Source: CAYJBH01 sp964369965 (lineage in GTDB: Bacteria > Bacillota > Clostridia > Oscillospirales > Ruminococcaceae). Taken from it: 64,000 bases of DNA. Both the position numbers and the translations under genes were made by a program. Below are positions 1 through 7,991 of this stretch, piece by piece. Position 1 is the first letter of the stretch. Every line of letters starts with the position of its first letter. Location of the stretch: NCBI GenBank assembly GCA_964369965.1, contig CAYJGF010000013.1:1-64000 (forward strand), in the 5' to 3' direction. A model generated the notes under the pieces. That model did no database searches. It was not told where the DNA came from and was given only the letters and a program-made list of their open reading frames with translations.

Positions 1-17
1 TTTTCTTTTGCCGCCAT
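1..17 (-). CDS. Start of an unidentified leftward gene (cut by window edge)
   Basis: Only five codons plus two bases are visible (M-A-A-K-E-). The start is well supported: on the minus strand an AAGGAGG ribosome binding site lies 7 bases before the ATG, and a good promoter with a ~290-nt leader lies upstream. The product cannot be named from five residues. A regulated ribosomal or translation-factor gene would fit such a leader, but that is a guess. Confidence 0.6.
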
Positions 18-300
18 TAAACTGCCTCCTTATAAAAACGTTGACAATTTCTTTACAAGCCGCCTTGCGTTTCATAACTTTTCATAGTAAAAACCGACCA
101 ACCAACACCTGTTAGTTGTATCGGCGAAACATTCGGCAAAGTCGACGATGACCGTCGTAGCCAGAGGGAGAGCGGAATTACTTAGTATACATTAGACAAA
201 TGTGTACTCGTTCAATACCTTGTGCTGTCCATACGCTCTTTGCAAAGTATGTCCTGATCGCCCGACCGATAAACGCAGTTTTGCGCACATTTCGGTCGCG
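18..300 (-). promoter_or_regulatory. Structured 5' leader with an attenuator-like terminator hairpin
   Basis: The stretch between the promoter and the ATG of the leftward gene is about 290 nt, far longer than other leaders in the window. On the RNA strand a 5' hairpin forms from CGACCG and CGGTCG arms. A CATAC/GTATG hairpin follows, and then a hairpin at 94-124 (CCGA..CAAC../..GTTG..TCGG) leading directly into UUUUU (89-93), which looks like an intrinsic terminator about 70 nt before the gene. A terminator inside a long leader implies attenuation by a riboswitch, T-box or ribosomal protein. I do not see the T-box TGGNACCGCG motif and cannot assign a known class. Confidence 0.5.
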
Positions 301-306
301 AAGTTT

Positions 307-335
307 ATTATAGCACATTATTTTTGGAAATGCAA
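307..335 (-). promoter_or_regulatory. Promoter of the leftward gene
   Basis: On the minus strand TTGCAT (330-335), a 17-base spacer and TATAAT (307-312) form a near-consensus vegetative promoter. Transcription would begin near 300 and read through the structured leader. Confidence 0.7.
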
Positions 336-436
336 GGGGTATATTAAAAAAATTTGTAATTTTTGTGGTGTAATGTAGGTGTTGGTTGGTTTATGAGAGG
401 AGGTTGCCTTTCGCGAGTGATATGTTCGGTGCTCCG

Positions 437-553
437 GGTGAGGGGGGGCGCGTGTTTGAAAGCTTTCAAACTCCCCTACCGGAATAAGAGCCCCCGGGGG
501 CTCTTATTCCGGTAGGGGACTGCGAACGGGTTCGCAGACGCGCCCCCCACCTA
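437..553. repeat. Three-armed perfect palindrome (cloverleaf-like inverted repeat)
   Basis: An outer stem (443-453 GGGGGGCGCGT with 538-548) encloses three adjacent palindromes. The first is an 18-nt perfect palindrome (454-471, centre AAGCTT). The second is a 48-nt perfect palindrome (472-519, arms of 24 nt meeting at CCCCCGGGGG). The third is an 8-bp hairpin with a 2-nt loop (520-537, CTGCGAAC/GTTCGCAG). No base is left unpaired at the four-way junction. It lies between divergent transcription units and is unusually GC-rich. No open frame across it looks like a gene. It may be a mobile palindromic unit of REPIN/MITE type, a cruciform, or a bidirectional terminator. Confidence 0.85.
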
Positions 554-608
554 CAGTCAGGCGAGGACAAGCGTAATGACAATACAACCACCGCAAACTC
601 CAAACCCC

Positions 609-636
609 TTGACAAACAATAATATAGTGGTATCCT
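609..636 (+). promoter_or_regulatory. Putative promoter of the MATE gene
   Basis: TTGACA (609-614) is followed after 16 bases by TATCCT (631-636), 35 bases before the chosen start codon. The -35 is consensus and the -10 is weak. Confidence 0.5.
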
Positions 637-671
637 ATATACATAGGGTATTATTAAAAAAAAGGAATGTG

Positions 672-2078
672 ATGGATCGTCTGATAAAGCTAATATATAA
701 TCAGGATAGGATTTTAAAGCATTCCGAAAAGTTGGGCGAAATTCCGAGCACAAAACAGCTCTTTTTCAACACTTTCAAGGTCGCATGGCCGAGCACACTC
801 GAGGCGTTTTTGGTCGCTCTCGTCACCATGATAGACACCGTTATGGTCAGCGGTCTCGGCGAGAGTGCCGTTGCCGCCGTCGGTTTGACGGCACAGCCTA
901 AGTTTATAGGGCTGTCGATTTTTGTGGCGAACGGCATTGCGGTCAGCGCGATTGTTGCGCGCCGTCGAGGGCAGGGTAATCAAAAAGGGGCAAACGATAC
1001 GCTGTATAACGCGCTCGGCTTTGCCATTCTCGGCACGGTGGTGGTGAGCACACTTTGTGTAATCTTCGCGGATGAGATGGTGCGTTTTGTCGGCAGTAAC
1101 TCCGACACCCACGAGATGGCGGCGGACTATCTGCGCATCGTTATGGCAGGCATCATCTTCCAGACCATCACACTCACCATAAACGCCGCACAGCGCGGCA
1201 GTGGCAACACCAAAATTGTCATGCGGTGCAACCTCGTCTCCAACGGAGTCAACCTCGTTTTTAACTACCTTTTAATTCATGGCAACTTCGGTTTCCCCGC
1301 TCTCGGGGTGAGTGGTGCGGCAATCGCGACGGTGCTCGGCACGCTCGTGGCAATGGTCATGGCCTTTTTCTCCGCAATGCCGGGCAAAGGGTATATTTAT
1401 TTAAAAGGAATTAACTTTTTTCGATTCAACAAGCTCACCCTTAAAGGGATTTTTAACGTCTCGGCACCCACCATGGCGGAGCATATATTTTTGCGAGTTG
1501 GGTTTTTATTGTCGGCAATGGCGGTGGCAAACCTCGGCACTATTGCCTTTGCGGCAAATCAGGTAGCGCACAGCATTATTTTGCTATCCTTCGCATTTGC
1601 GGACGGGCTATCCATCGCCGCGGTGGCAATGGTCGGGCGAAGTCTCGGGCAAAAGCGCCCCGATCTTGCGCGGCTCTATGGTGCGATGTGCCAACGCATA
1701 GGTTTTTGTATTTCCATAATGTCCGCAACAGTATTTCGTCTGTTTGGGACCGACATATTCCGACTTTTTTCCGATCGTGAGGATATACTTGATTACAGCT
1801 CCATGCTCACCGCAATGATGTCGGTGGCGGTGCTGTTGCAGGTGACGCAGTTCATCTATAACGGCTGTCTGCGCGGTGCCGGTGATACACGATATACCGC
1901 AATGACTTCGCTTTTAAGTGTCACAATTGTGCGACCGCTCACCACGTATATATTTGCCTACCCGATGGGTCTCGGGCTGACCGGTGTCTGGTTGGGACTG
2001 TTAGCGGACCAGATGACAAGAATGATTTTTTCCACCATCAGGTTTAAACAGGGACGGTGGACGAGGATTGATATATAG
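672..2078 (+). CDS. MATE family efflux transporter
   Basis: A 468-aa integral membrane protein of the multidrug and toxic compound extrusion family, which exports organic cations or other compounds against a Na+ or H+ gradient. The family pattern is clear: two halves of about six membrane helices each, with an N-half stretch around TMIDTVMVSGLGESAVAAVG and a C-half repeat around LGTIAFAANQVAHSI. Length fits the family (450-480 aa). The ATG at 672 is chosen over an upstream in-frame ATG at 576 because AAAGGA lies just before it and the extra residues are low-complexity and not part of the family. The substrate cannot be predicted. It is convergent with the dehydratase operon. Confidence 0.9.
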   Translation: MDRLIKLIYNQDRILKHSEKLGEIPSTKQLFFNTFKVAWPSTLEAFLVALVTMIDTVMVSGLGESAVAAVGLTAQPKFIGLSIFVANGIAVSAIVARRRGQGNQKGANDTLYNALGFAILGTVVVSTLCVIFADEMVRFVGSNSDTHEMAADYLRIVMAGIIFQTITLTINAAQRGSGNTKIVMRCNLVSNGVNLVFNYLLIHGNFGFPALGVSGAAIATVLGTLVAMVMAFFSAMPGKGYIYLKGINFFRFNKLTLKGIFNVSAPTMAEHIFLRVGFLLSAMAVANLGTIAFAANQVAHSIILLSFAFADGLSIAAVAMVGRSLGQKRPDLARLYGAMCQRIGFCISIMSATVFRLFGTDIFRLFSDREDILDYSSMLTAMMSVAVLLQVTQFIYNGCLRGAGDTRYTAMTSLLSVTIVRPLTTYIFAYPMGLGLTGVWLGLLADQMTRMIFSTIRFKQGRWTRIDI

Positions 2079-2231
2079 ACTAAAAACTAAAGGTGAACGG
2101 TGAAAGACTAAAGGTATCGCCTTTGGCGATGGATTATAAATATAAAAGGCGAAGCCGTTTCCATCACCATTCACCATTCACCTTTAGTCATTCACCAAAA
2201 ACAGCCATTTACCTTTAGTCCTTAGTCTAAA
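2079..2231. repeat. Imperfect inverted/direct repeat between convergent genes
   Basis: Variants of the unit GACTAAAGGTGAATGGTGAA recur four or five times in both orientations, so left and right halves fold on each other. A small perfect hairpin (ATCGCC-TTT-GGCGAT) lies in the left half. A related stretch (GTGAACGACTAATGACTAAC) precedes the sirtuin gene near 12660. It may act as a weak bidirectional terminator, although no U-tract follows a stem. Confidence 0.5.
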
Positions 2232-3476
2232 TTAGCGTTCGGACGCTACCGCTAACATCAACTTAATCCTGTTCTCCTGATTAACCTTGGTCGCGCCGGG
2301 GTCGTAGTCTATCGCCACTATGTTGGAGCTTGGGAAGATGTTCTTTATCTTGCGTATCATGCCCTTGCCCACAATATGGTTAGGCAGACAACCGAAAGGC
2401 TGGGCGCATACAATGTTGCTGTAGCCCTGCTCGCACAGCTCCAGCATTTCGGCGGTCAACAGCCACCCCTCCCCCATCTTGTTGCCGTAGCCGACAACGC
2501 CGTCAATAAGGTGTTTAAGATGGGCGTACTCGCCGGGTGGGGTGAACCTCTCGCTTGTCTTGACGGCGGCGATTATCGCGCTTTCAATGTCGGTGAAATA
2601 TTTCATCACACGCTCTAATACCTTTAACTTGAGTTTACTACCACCGTACAGCTTGATATCCTCGATACGGTTGTCCAGTTTAAACAGCAAAAAGCCCATC
2701 AGACCCGGCACCATCACCTCACACCCCTGTGAGAGCAAAAAGTCCTCCAGTGAGTTATTGGCGAGACCGGAGTATTTGACATATATCTCACCCACCACAC
2801 CGACCTTTATCTTGTCGGTGTGCTCTGTTTTTATGGCGGAAAAATCCTGCACCATCTGCACCAAATTTTTGCGCATCTCTTTTAAAGAAAGACCTTTTTT
2901 GTCGTGGAATTGCCGGTTTAGGTTTTCAATCCATGAGTCGGTCATGGCGCGAGCGTCACCCTTTTTGACCTCATACGGCTCGGTCTGATTTTTGAGTAGC
3001 ATCAAAAGATCACCGTAGGTTATGCCGGCGAGCGTCTTGCGGAGCATACCGAAGGTGAACCTGAAGCCGGGGTTGCTCTCAAGACCTGACAGGTTGAGCG
3101 AGATGACCGGCACCTGCGCAAACCCTGCCTTTTGCAACGCCTTGCGCAGTAGGTGTATGTAGTTGGAGGCACGGCAACCGCCGCCCGTCTGGGTTATCAG
3201 CAGGGCGGTTTTATTCACGTCGTATCGTCCACTGCTCAGCGCGTCGATGAACTGACCGATGACGAGCAATGCCGGATAACAGGTGTCGTTGTGCACGAAC
3301 TTAAGCCCTGCGTCCACCACCGCCTTGCCGTCGTTTTTAAGCAGTTCGACATTGTAGCCGTAGTCGGTAAAAATCTTGGAAACGATGGTGAAATGTATCG
3401 GGAGCATGTCCGGTATCAGTATCTTATAACTGCTCTTCATATCCTTGGTGAACAGCACCCGTTCGTTGATTTGCAT
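2232..3476 (-). CDS. 2-hydroxyacyl-CoA dehydratase-type protein (HgdB-like)
   Basis: This 414-aa protein resembles the subunits of 2-hydroxyacyl-CoA dehydratases, [4Fe-4S] enzymes that remove water after ATP-driven one-electron reduction by an activase. Cysteines that could bind a cluster occur in NDTCYPA, GGGCRASNY and CAQPFGCLPNH, and the C-terminal motif IDYDPGATKVNQENR is typical of the group paired with fused activases. The matching activase lies just upstream on the same strand, 127 bases away and separated by a repeat that ends 10 bases before this start. The RBS AAGGAA supports the ATG. The true substrate of this branch is unknown, and it may work as an activase partner rather than a classical dehydratase. 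Confidence 0.75.
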   Translation of the reverse strand: MQINERVLFTKDMKSSYKILIPDMLPIHFTIVSKIFTDYGYNVELLKNDGKAVVDAGLKFVHNDTCYPALLVIGQFIDALSSGRYDVNKTALLITQTGGGCRASNYIHLLRKALQKAGFAQVPVISLNLSGLESNPGFRFTFGMLRKTLAGITYGDLLMLLKNQTEPYEVKKGDARAMTDSWIENLNRQFHDKKGLSLKEMRKNLVQMVQDFSAIKTEHTDKIKVGVVGEIYVKYSGLANNSLEDFLLSQGCEVMVPGLMGFLLFKLDNRIEDIKLYGGSKLKLKVLERVMKYFTDIESAIIAAVKTSERFTPPGEYAHLKHLIDGVVGYGNKMGEGWLLTAEMLELCEQGYSNIVCAQPFGCLPNHIVGKGMIRKIKNIFPSSNIVAIDYDPGATKVNQENRIKLMLAVASER

Positions 3477-3486
3477 AATTAAAACA

Positions 3487-3590
3487 ATTCCTTATTGATG
3501 TTTTTTTACGGTTTCGTCACATGGTGGCGAAATTTCAGCGTTTTCCGCTGAAAAGAAAAAAACTCAGAAATTTGAAAATTTATTTTTAAA
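3487..3590 (-). repeat. Intergenic two-hairpin repeat, copy A
   Basis: About 100 bp closely matching copy B at 14271-14370, in the same orientation relative to the downstream gene. Read on the minus strand it contains the hairpin TTTCAGCG-GAAAA-CGCTGAAA, a second hairpin TTTCGCCA/TGACGAAA, and ends with the AAGGAA ribosome binding site of the next gene, leaving 10 bases to the start codon. Confidence 0.8.
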
Positions 3591-3603
3591 TTTCATCCTT
3601 TTT

Positions 3604-6495
3604 TTATATGGTCGCGAGCAGACTGCGCACTCTTATCTTGACCGCGCCGAGATTGGTTATCTCGTCTATCTTTATTTGGGTGTATATCTTGCCGGCGCGG
3701 TGCAGTATGGCGCGCACCTCGTCGGTGGTTATAGCATCGACTCCGCACCCGAACGAGACCAGTTGAACCAACTCCATGTCTTTTTGGGTGGCGGTGTAGC
3801 TCGCCGCGTCGTATAGCCGTGAGTGATAGGTCCACTGGTTGAGCACCGAGACCTTGGTCGGCTCAACATGGTGGCAGACTGCGTCCTCCGTCACCAGTGC
3901 AACGCCGCACCCGTTCACAAGGCGGTCGATGCCGTGATTAATTTCCGGGTCGAGGTGGTAGGGCCTGCCGGCGAGCACAATGATCTTTTTGCCCTCGGCG
4001 CGTGCCTTTTGGATTATCACCTCGCCGAGCTGTCTCGTTTTTTCGATAAATATGTCGCGCTCCGCAAAGGCAAAATCCGTCGCTTTTTTCACCTCTGCAA
4101 GGGGAATGTTCCCGAAACTTTTCGAGAGGATAACTGTCATGCTCTTTGCAAAGTCGGCAGGGCGGTGTATGCCGATATAGTCATAGATAAACTTCGTCTT
4201 TTCTATCGCCGGTATGTTGGCGTGCACCACCTCGGGGTAGTAGGCAACGACGGGGCAGTTGTAGTGGTTGTCGCCGCGTTTTTCGTCGATGTTGTAGGTC
4301 ATGCAGGGGTAGAAAATCGCGTCGACCCCCTGTTTTAACAGCCGTTCGATGTGACCGTGCACCAACTTTGCAGGGTAGCAGACGGTGTCGGACGGGATGG
4401 TGTGTTGCCCCTCGACATACAGCGCACGGTCGGAAAAACCGGACGCCATCACCTCAAAGCCGAGTGTCTCGAAAAACTTCGACCAAAAGGGCAGTAACTC
4501 ATACATGTTCAGCACCATCGGCAGACCGATTTTGCCGCGAGCTCCACCTGAATTTGTTTGCATATACTGTGCGAGCAAAGCCTCCTTTTGGGCGTATAAA
4601 TTGAGCTCGTCGGAGTGCTCGTTTGATTTTGATACCGGTTTGTCACAGCGGTTGCCACCGATAAACTTGCGATTATCAGCAAAAGAGTTGACGGTGAGGG
4701 TACAGGCGTTGGTGCAACGGTGGCAAACCACCGATTTGACGGTGTGGGTGAAGTTTCGCAGCCCCTCGGCGGTGATGGTGTCGCTCTTTTCCGTCTGCCT
4801 GTTTTTGGCATAAAGCGCCGCGCCGTATGCCCCCATCATGCCGGAGATGTTGGGGCGAATTACATCCGAGCCTATCTCCTTTTCAAAGGCACGCAGGACG
4901 GCATCGCTTAAAAATGTGCCACCCTGCACCACGATATTTTCGCCCAGCTCGGCGGCGGATACCGCGCGGATAACTTTATATAGTGCGTTTTTCACAACGC
5001 TTATCGACAGCCCTGCCGAGATGTTCTCGACACTCGCGCCGTCCTTTTGCGCCTGTTTGACGGAGGAATTCATAAACACTGTGCACCGCGAGCCGAGGTC
5101 GACAGGCGCGTCGGCAAAAAGCCCGAGCCGTGCGAACTCCTCCCCCGAGTAGCCGAGGACGCTCGCAAAACTCTGCAAAAACGAACCGCAACCGGAGGAG
5201 CAAGCCTCGTTAAGGAAGATGTCGTCGATGTTGCCGTCCTTAATCCTAAAACATTTTATGTCCTGACCGCCGATATCGATGATAAAGTCGACGTTCGGGT
5301 TGAACTTCTTCGCCGCCATAAAGTGCGCCACCGTCTCAACGATGCCGAAATCGAGGCGAAATGCCTCCCTCATCATTTCCTCGCCGTAGCCGGTCACGGC
5401 ACTGCCGAGGACCTTTGCGCTCGGGTGCTCGTTATAAAACTCCTCCAAAAAACCCTTTATGACCGTTATCGGGTTTCCGCCGCCCGAGGCATAACGCGTG
5501 AACAACAGTTCATCATTTTGGTTGATAGCCACCATTTTGACGGTGGTGGAGCCGGAGTCAATGCCGATAAAGACACCGCTCTCGCCGTTGTCATTGCCCG
5601 TCTTGACCACCGCGGTGGCGTGGCGCGCGGAAAACTCGTCATACTCCTCTTTCGAGGTGAAGAGCGGTGCGCAGGTCTCATACCCGACCCTTGTGTCACT
5701 CTTTGCAATAAGATTTAAAAGACTCTCGACATCGGTGGAGGTCTTTGCCATCAATGCCGTGCCCATCGCTACATAGTATAGGGAATTCTCGGGACATAGC
5801 CCCTCTATACCCAAAACTTTGTCAAAGGCGGCGCGCAGCTGTGACATAAAGGTGAGCGGACCGCCGAGATATACCACCTTGCCGTCTATCTCACGACCCT
5901 GCGCAAGCCCCGCCACCGTCTGGTTGACAACGGCATGGAATATGCTCGCCGAGATGTCCTCCTTTTTGGCCCCCTGGTTTAACAGCGGCTGTATGTCGGA
6001 CTTGGCAAAAACTCCACAACGCGAGGCGACGGAGTAGATCTTTTGATGATCTGCCGACAGCTCGTTCATTTCGGTCGGGGTGATGTGCAACAGCGTCGCC
6101 ATCTGGTCGATAAATGCCCCTGTACCGCCGGCGCAGGAGCCGTTCATGCGCACCTCAAGACCGTCGGTCAAAAACAGCACCTTCGCGTCCTCACCGCCCA
6201 ACTCTATGACCGCGTCGACACCGCTTTGCAACGTCGATATTGCGACCTTGGTGGCGTAGACCTCCTGCACAAAGTCCACCTCGGCCGCCGTCGCTATCCC
6301 CATGCCGGCAGAGCCGGATATGGCGACGGTGAAATCGGCATCACCGGTGTACTTTTTCACTTCATTAAGTGCCGCTGTCAATTTTTCACTTGCCATGGAG
6401 AGATGGCGTTCGTAGCTATGATATACTATCTTGTTGTGGTCGTCGAGTAGGACACATTTGAGCGTGGTGGAGCCTATGTCTATACCGAGTTTCAT
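3604..6495 (-). CDS. Fused acyl-CoA dehydratase activase (two BcrA/D-type ATPase domains plus DUF2229)
   Basis: A 963-aa protein of the BadF/BadG/BcrA/BcrD ATPase family, which uses ATP hydrolysis to push low-potential electrons onto a dehydratase. Domain 1 (about 1-255) has DIGSTT (6-11), GSAGMGIATA (61-70) and the cluster-binding motif CAGGTGAF at C121 with a second cysteine C160. Domain 2 (about 308-575) repeats this with GIDSGSTT (311-318) and ACSSGCGSF (C432, C436). The C-terminal third (about 640-960) has the DUF2229 signature, including PSDTVCYPAKLVHGH and IFYPC. Its start codon overlaps the stop of the small OadG-like gene (TGATG), so the genes are coupled. The family is well known, but the exact reaction of this fused type is not. 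Confidence 0.85.
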   Translation of the reverse strand: MKLGIDIGSTTLKCVLLDDHNKIVYHSYERHLSMASEKLTAALNEVKKYTGDADFTVAISGSAGMGIATAAEVDFVQEVYATKVAISTLQSGVDAVIELGGEDAKVLFLTDGLEVRMNGSCAGGTGAFIDQMATLLHITPTEMNELSADHQKIYSVASRCGVFAKSDIQPLLNQGAKKEDISASIFHAVVNQTVAGLAQGREIDGKVVYLGGPLTFMSQLRAAFDKVLGIEGLCPENSLYYVAMGTALMAKTSTDVESLLNLIAKSDTRVGYETCAPLFTSKEEYDEFSARHATAVVKTGNDNGESGVFIGIDSGSTTVKMVAINQNDELLFTRYASGGGNPITVIKGFLEEFYNEHPSAKVLGSAVTGYGEEMMREAFRLDFGIVETVAHFMAAKKFNPNVDFIIDIGGQDIKCFRIKDGNIDDIFLNEACSSGCGSFLQSFASVLGYSGEEFARLGLFADAPVDLGSRCTVFMNSSVKQAQKDGASVENISAGLSISVVKNALYKVIRAVSAAELGENIVVQGGTFLSDAVLRAFEKEIGSDVIRPNISGMMGAYGAALYAKNRQTEKSDTITAEGLRNFTHTVKSVVCHRCTNACTLTVNSFADNRKFIGGNRCDKPVSKSNEHSDELNLYAQKEALLAQYMQTNSGGARGKIGLPMVLNMYELLPFWSKFFETLGFEVMASGFSDRALYVEGQHTIPSDTVCYPAKLVHGHIERLLKQGVDAIFYPCMTYNIDEKRGDNHYNCPVVAYYPEVVHANIPAIEKTKFIYDYIGIHRPADFAKSMTVILSKSFGNIPLAEVKKATDFAFAERDIFIEKTRQLGEVIIQKARAEGKKIIVLAGRPYHLDPEINHGIDRLVNGCGVALVTEDAVCHHVEPTKVSVLNQWTYHSRLYDAASYTATQKDMELVQLVSFGCGVDAITTDEVRAILHRAGKIYTQIKIDEITNLGAVKIRVRSLLATI

Positions 6496-6635
6496 CAGCT
6501 GTTATCCTTGCTTTTGTCTGCCGTCACCTTATTGAGCAGTAGTATGACGCCGATTATGACGGCGGTCACGATAAAAATCCCGAGCATCCCCTGACCCATG
6601 ATGGGCAGGGTGACTAAAATTGATTCAAAGTTCAT
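6495..6635 (-). CDS. OadG-like small membrane subunit (46 aa)
   Basis: A short gene between the decarboxylase beta subunit and the activase, encoding one membrane helix (MLGIFIVTAVIIGVILLL) and a short charged lysine-rich tail. In Na+-pumping decarboxylases a small gamma subunit with one N-terminal helix helps assemble the complex. This one is at the short end for that role and lacks the long linker of classical OadG. Its stop overlaps the activase start by one base and it begins 19 bases after the beta-subunit stop. RBS AAGGTAA precedes the ATG. The call rests on position and topology, not on strong similarity. Confidence 0.6.
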   Translation of the reverse strand: MNFESILVTLPIMGQGMLGIFIVTAVIIGVILLLNKVTADKSKDNS

Positions 6636-6654
6636 GTTTTGTTACCTTTATATA

Positions 6655-7764
6655 TTATGCTACCAAATTTAAAATGAGTCCACCGGCAATGACCGAGGCG
6701 ATTTGACCCGAGACGTTCGCGCCGAGCGAGTGCATGAGCAGGAAGTTTTGCTTGTCCTCCTCAAGTCCCATCTTGTGTACAACGCGTGCCGACATGGGGA
6801 ATGCCGAGATACCGGCGGCGCCAATCATGGGGTTGATCTTGTTTTTGGAAAAGAGGTTGAGCAGTTTTGCGAACAGCACGCCGCCCACCGTGTCAAAAAC
6901 AAAGGCAATGAGACCGAGCAGAAGTATCAAAAGTGTCTCGGTGGTCAGGAATAAATCCGCCTGCATCTTGACCGCGATGGTTATGCCGAGCAGGAGGGTC
7001 ACGAGGTTCGCGAGGACATTTTGCGCCGTCTCGGATAACGAATTGAGGACACCGCACTCCCGAATAAGGTTGCCGAACATCAAAAAGCCGATGAGCGCGA
7101 CCGCTTTGGGGGAGACTATGCCGGTAATCATAGTTAGGATGATGGGGAAGAGTATGCGCGTTGTCTTGCTGATATTTTTTTGGTCGTACGGCATCTTTAT
7201 CATGCGCTCTTTTTTGGTGGTGATGGCGCGTATGACCGGCGGTTGAATGATGGGGACAAGCGCCATATAGGAGTATGCCGCGACGACGATAGCGCCGATA
7301 TAGTTGGACTGCAAGAAGTTCGCAACAAAGATGCTGGTCGGGCCGTCCGCCGCGCCGATGATGGAGATGGAGGCGGCGTCCTTAAGCTCAAAACCAAAGA
7401 GCGATGCCATGGTTAGGGTGAAAAATATGCCGAACTGCGCCGCCGCACCGAACAGCAGGAGTTTTGGATTGGACAACAGCGGACCGAAGTCGATCATCGC
7501 ACCGATGCCGACAAAGAGCAGCAGCGGAAAAAGCTCGTTCGCGATACCGGCGGCAAAGAGCACGTCGAGTATACCCTCCTCCTCGCCTTGATTGACCGCG
7601 CCGGAGAGCGGCAGGTTGCATAGAATTGTGCCAAAACCGATGGGCAGGAGCAATGTCGGCTCCATATTGCGCTTGATAGCGAGGTAGATAAGCACCGCAC
7701 CTATCACCCACATGACAATCTGTTGCCACTGGATATTAAAGAGGTTCTCATATAAAGCTTGCAT
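6655..7764 (-). CDS. Na+-translocating decarboxylase beta subunit (OadB/GcdB/MmdB type)
   Basis: A 369-aa membrane protein that couples decarboxylation of a carboxybiotin intermediate to Na+ export. Family motifs are plain: IGAMIDFGPLL, GAADGPTSIFVAN with the conserved aspartate of the Na+ site, and NPMIGAAGISAFPMSARVV near the C-terminus. Length is normal. It heads a leftward operon with a gamma-like subunit and a dehydratase activase. No carboxyltransferase alpha subunit or biotin carrier lies in the window. In anaerobes using glutaconyl-CoA, the dehydratase and the decarboxylase act in one pathway, which would explain the linkage, but that is inference. RBS GAAAGG precedes the ATG. Confidence 0.9.
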   Translation of the reverse strand: MQALYENLFNIQWQQIVMWVIGAVLIYLAIKRNMEPTLLLPIGFGTILCNLPLSGAVNQGEEEGILDVLFAAGIANELFPLLLFVGIGAMIDFGPLLSNPKLLLFGAAAQFGIFFTLTMASLFGFELKDAASISIIGAADGPTSIFVANFLQSNYIGAIVVAAYSYMALVPIIQPPVIRAITTKKERMIKMPYDQKNISKTTRILFPIILTMITGIVSPKAVALIGFLMFGNLIRECGVLNSLSETAQNVLANLVTLLLGITIAVKMQADLFLTTETLLILLLGLIAFVFDTVGGVLFAKLLNLFSKNKINPMIGAAGISAFPMSARVVHKMGLEEDKQNFLLMHSLGANVSGQIASVIAGGLILNLVA

Positions 7765-7808
7765 ATAATGTGTTCGCCTTTCTTAATCATGAGTTAGCTG
7801 ACCTTATA

Positions 7809-7837
7809 ATTTTACTTCATTTTGACATTATAGTCAA
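7809..7837 (-). promoter_or_regulatory. Promoter of the decarboxylase/activase operon
   Basis: On the minus strand TTGACT (7832-7837), a 17-base spacer and TAAAAT (7809-7814), about 45 bases upstream of the oadB-like start. Confidence 0.7.
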
Positions 7838-7899
7838 CCATATTATTTCGCGCATTTGCATAAATTGTATATTTTCATAAAAAAAACACAAAAAAGTTG

Positions 7900-7929
7900 T
7901 TGACTTGTAAATGGTTTAGGTAGTAAAAT
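7900..7929 (+). promoter_or_regulatory. Promoter of the Gld-type ABC operon
   Basis: TTGACT (7900-7905), an 18-base spacer and TAAAAT (7924-7929), about 60 bases upstream of the ATPase start. Back to back with the opposite promoter at 7809. Confidence 0.65.
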
Positions 7930-7991
7930 AGATATTGTCTTGTATTAGGGGATACATATAGTATATTATATAGAAAGGAATGGTTATAACA

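Noticed and set aside
18..300. T-box riboswitch in the left leader
   Set aside because: The conserved T-box sequence (TGGNACCGCG) and matching antiterminator were not found.
466..753. 95-aa minus-strand frame across the palindrome
   Set aside because: It is open only because the palindrome and the MATE start lack stops there; no RBS and no protein-like composition.
5047..5718. 223-aa plus-strand frame
   Set aside because: Lies wholly opposite the activase gene; a shadow of its codon bias.
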